From Bacteroidota bacterium (GTDB lineage: Bacteria; Bacteroidota; Bacteroidia; Chitinophagales; Chitinophagaceae), in contig JAEWWO010000048.1 of NCBI GenBank assembly GCA_023396345.1, forward strand, positions 1-5,420: DNA of 5,420 nt, read 5' to 3'. Of the stretch, positions 5,161 to 5,420 are shown piece after piece (within the stretch, counting starts at the first letter, position 1; each line of letters starts with the position of its first letter). The translations under genes and the position numbers were made by a program. The notes under the pieces are model-generated. The model had not been told where the DNA came from and did no database searches. It was given only the letters and a program-made list of their open reading frames with translations.

Positions 5161-5420
5161 ATGACAAATACATTTGATGCAATTGTTATCGGCTCCGGAA
5201 TCAGCGGAGGATGGGCAGCAAAAGAACTTACCGAAAAAGGATTAAAAGTGCTGATGCTGGAAAGAGGCCGAGATATAAAACATCCCGGAGGATACGAAAC
5301 TGCCAATAAACATCCCTGGGAATTTAAACACCGCGGCAGATTAACAACCGAACAAAAAGAAACACATCCTGTACATATAAGTGATTATCCCTATTCTGAA
5401 TTCAATGAAAGTTTTTGGGT
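5161..5420 (+). CDS. GMC family FAD-dependent oxidoreductase, N-terminal part (runs off window)
   Basis: The first 86 codons are present and the frame is still open at the window edge; family members usually have 500-600 residues. The start MTNTFDAIVIGSGISGGWAAKEL is the classic Rossmann FAD-binding motif (GSGISG, residues 11-16), and LMLERG follows, with Glu34 expected to hold the adenosine ribose. This variant, with GGWAAKELTEKGLKVLMLERG, is typical of GMC dehydrogenases paired with a gluconate 2-dehydrogenase subunit 3 protein, and that partner lies just upstream. There is no signal peptide of its own, so export by riding with the Tat-targeted small subunit is likely. The enzyme would oxidise a hydroxyl group of a sugar or sugar derivative and pass electrons to a cytochrome or quinone. 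The substrate cannot be told from this part. Confidence 0.93.
   Translation, partial: MTNTFDAIVIGSGISGGWAAKELTEKGLKVLMLERGRDIKHPGGYETANKHPWEFKHRGRLTTEQKETHPVHISDYPYSEFNESFW

Noticed and set aside
1..5420. Transposase, insertion sequence ends, CRISPR repeats, toxin-antitoxin or phage defence genes
   Set aside because: None found; the tRNA gene shows no adjacent integrase or duplicated tRNA end that would suggest an attachment site.

Overview
The window looks like chromosomal DNA of an AT-rich member of the Bacteroidota, possibly Chitinophagales or a relative. The signs are a Bacteroidota-type -7 box (TATTTTTG, fitting TAnnTTTG) upstream of the tRNA, no convincing Shine-Dalgarno sites, a secreted GH9 enzyme whose downstream reading frame is a deacetylase, and a Tat-lipoprotein/GMC oxidoreductase pair. 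The exact lineage is an inference.

Left part (1-2522, minus strand): a degenerate 6-bp tandem repeat (5-46) overlaps the end of a polysaccharide-deacetylase (NodB-like) reading frame (40-744). Directly upstream lies a secreted GH9 glycoside hydrolase (726-2522). The two frames meet at a run of ten A residues (minus strand, 745-736). The deacetylase frame has no usable start of its own before the middle of its domain. A single -1 shift, or one extra A, at the run gives one continuous 827-residue protein: signal peptide, Ig-like domain, GH9 domain, deacetylase. I read this as one bifunctional gene that is interrupted, mis-sequenced or recoded. This is the main point of interest in the window.

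Middle (2523-4266, minus strand): a perfect 13-bp stem-loop (2624-2653) separates the GH9 gene from an upstream acyltransferase-3 family membrane protein (2664-3842). Next comes about 350 bp without a clear protein gene. It holds a 13-bp perfect inverted repeat, a nested hairpin and a doubtful 28-codon frame. A tRNA-Phe(GAA) gene follows, with a promoter box on one side and a strong intrinsic terminator on the other. Its acceptor stem has one C-A mismatch.

Right part (4495-5420, plus strand): a Tat-exported, probably lipid-anchored small subunit of the gluconate 2-dehydrogenase subunit 3 family lies 18 bp upstream of the start of a GMC-family FAD oxidoreductase, which runs off the window. Together they look like a periplasmic dehydrogenase complex that oxidises sugars, sugar acids or glycosides. 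A secreted polysaccharide-degrading enzyme and a sugar oxidoreductase in one window suggest a carbohydrate-using lifestyle. However, the two sides are divergent, are separated by the tRNA, and need not share regulation.
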